From assembly GCA_052035235.1 (NCBI GenBank), contig JBPOHT010000046.1, forward strand, positions 1 to 64,000: a stretch of DNA of 64,000 nucleotides. Direction: 5' to 3'. This stretch comes from Solimonas_A sp052035235. GTDB taxonomy: Bacteria; Pseudomonadota; Gammaproteobacteria; Nevskiales; Nevskiaceae. Made by a program: the position numbers and the translations under genes. A model generated the notes under the pieces. That model searched no databases. It was not told the origin of the DNA and worked only from the letters and a program-made list of their open reading frames with translations. Shown here one piece after another: positions 63,131 to 64,000 of the stretch (position 1 is the stretch's first letter; each line of letters opens with the position of its first letter).

Positions 63131-64000
63131 ATGTCGACCGTCAGCCATGAATCGAACGCGGGCCCCGGCTCGCTGGAAGGCCAGGCCCACGTCGCCGGGG
63201 CCGACCACGCTCGCGTCGCGCCGGGCGAGATCGCGATCGGCGTGATCATCGGCCGCCTGTCGGAGATGTTCGACTTCTTCGTGTTCGGCATCGCCGCCGT
63301 GCTGGTGTTTCCGTCCGTGGTCTTCCCGTTCGTCGATAAGACCACGGCGATGTACTACTCCTTCGGCATCTTCTCGCTGGCCTTCGTCGCGCGTCCCTTC
63401 GGTTCGCTGCTGTTCCGCCTGATCCACGACTGGTACGGGCGCGGCACCAAGCTGACCATCGCGCTGTTCCTGCTGGGCACCGCCACCGCCGGCATCGCCT
63501 TCCTGCCGGGTTACGAGAAGATCGGCGTGGCCTCGGTGGTGATCCTGGCCATCTGCCGCATCGCCCAGGGCGTGGCCCTGGCCGGCACCTGGGACGGCCT
63601 GCCCTCGCTGCTGGCGCTGAACGCTCCGCCGGAGCGCCGTGGCTGGTTCGCCATGATCCCGCAGCTCGGTGGCCCGCTGGGCTTCCTGCTCGCCGCCGGC
63701 CTGTTCGTGTTCCTGCTGCTGCAGCTCAAGCCCGATGACTTCCTGGCTTGGGGCTGGCGCTATCCCTTCTGCGTGGCCTTCGCCATCAACGTGGTTGCGC
63801 TGTTTGCCCGCCTGCGCCTGGTGGTGACGCCCGAGTTCAGCCACCTGCTGAAGTCGCGAGAGCTGGAACCGGCACCGCTCGGCGAACTGTTCCGCACGCA
63901 GCGTGCCAGCATCCTGCTCGGCGCCATCGCGCCGCTGGGCAGCTTTGCGCTGTTCCACCTGGTCACCGTGTTCCCGCTGTCCTGGGCCTCGCTGTTCACG
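63131..64000 (+). CDS. MFS transporter (partial, runs off the right edge)
   Basis: The ATG at 63131 opens a frame (MSTVSHESNAGPGSLEGQAH) with no stop before the window end, giving at least 290 residues. Membrane helices are visible: EMFDFFVFGIAAVLVFPSVV, YYSFGIFSLAFVARPFGSLLF, IALFLLGTATAGIAFLP, VVILAICRIAQGVALAGTWDG and a later PQLGGPLGFLLAAGLFVFLL. The pattern, with a charged cytoplasmic loop RLIHDWYGRGTKL, fits the metabolite:H+ symporter branch of the MFS. It is divergent from cyoA; such a gene beside cyo operons occurs in other proteobacteria. Substrate unknown. Confidence 0.85.
   Translation, partial: MSTVSHESNAGPGSLEGQAHVAGADHARVAPGEIAIGVIIGRLSEMFDFFVFGIAAVLVFPSVVFPFVDKTTAMYYSFGIFSLAFVARPFGSLLFRLIHDWYGRGTKLTIALFLLGTATAGIAFLPGYEKIGVASVVILAICRIAQGVALAGTWDGLPSLLALNAPPERRGWFAMIPQLGGPLGFLLAAGLFVFLLLQLKPDDFLAWGWRYPFCVAFAINVVALFARLRLVVTPEFSHLLKSRELEPAPLGELFRTQRASILLGAIAPLGSFALFHLVTVFPLSWASLFT

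Overview
The window is high-GC chromosomal DNA from a gammaproteobacterium. The evidence is a lipid A/Kdo gene pair (lpxL, waaA), the dprA-smg-topA-tsaC-hemF run beside def-fmt, OxyR with the classic C199/C208 pair, a cyoABCD quinol oxidase, and intergenic palindromes typical of Xanthomonadales/Nevskiales genomes. A Solimonas/Nevskia-like relative is my best guess. That is an inference from gene content, not a taxonomic assignment. I saw no rRNA, tRNA, CRISPR array or intact insertion sequence.

Layout. 0-6 kb: cell-envelope genes (an L,D-transpeptidase and a TPR protein sharing a C-terminal domain, lpxL, waaA), then a ligase-type DNA exonuclease. 6-14.8 kb: mixed housekeeping and signalling genes (rarD, an epimerase, a PAS-GGDEF cyclase, cardiolipin synthase with an EEP-fold partner, a secreted unknown protein, rsmB). 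15-21 kb: a two-component system whose regulator has a duplicated, recoded 3' end, a VIT-domain protein and a lipoprotein hydrolase. 21-26.4 kb: a deaminase, a quinone oxidoreductase and a large MASE1-CHASE-PAS-GGDEF-EAL protein. 26.6-38.9 kb: a core block (Oxidored-like/fmt/def on one strand; LysM, dprA, smg, topA, tsaC and hemF on the other), then a class D beta-lactamase divergent from oxyR and a PF10118-type protein.

39.1-47.8 kb is a glycan island, visibly lower in GC over its first 5.6 kb. It encodes GDP-mannose synthesis (manB, manC), one glycosyltransferase, a PglK-like ABC flippase, a phospholipid N-methyltransferase-like enzyme and a membrane sulfatase/phosphoethanolamine-transferase-fold enzyme. 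It lies between a truncated, frameshifted copy (about 38.9-39.1 kb) and the intact copy (48.45 kb) of one alpha/beta-hydrolase gene with its upstream region, so it probably entered by recombination at that gene.

50-56 kb is a complete valine-degradation operon (mmsA, acyl-CoA dehydrogenase, enoyl-CoA hydratase, 3-hydroxyisobutyryl-CoA hydrolase, mmsB). It is preceded by a clear cobalamin riboswitch, an unusual pairing. 56-63 kb is a respiratory block: cyoABCD, a SURF1 gene where cyoE is often found, and a RegB/RegA (RoxS/RoxR)-type redox two-component system with quinone-binding and redox-cysteine motifs. A divergent MFS transporter runs off the right edge.

The observations most worth following are the glycan operon, which may place N-methylated phosphoethanolamine on a surface glycan; the B12 riboswitch on valine catabolism; the synonymously recoded 3'-end duplication in the response regulator; the duplicated hydrolase fragments bordering the island; and a long composite palindromic intergenic element present at about 1-205 and 21.04-21.31 kb.
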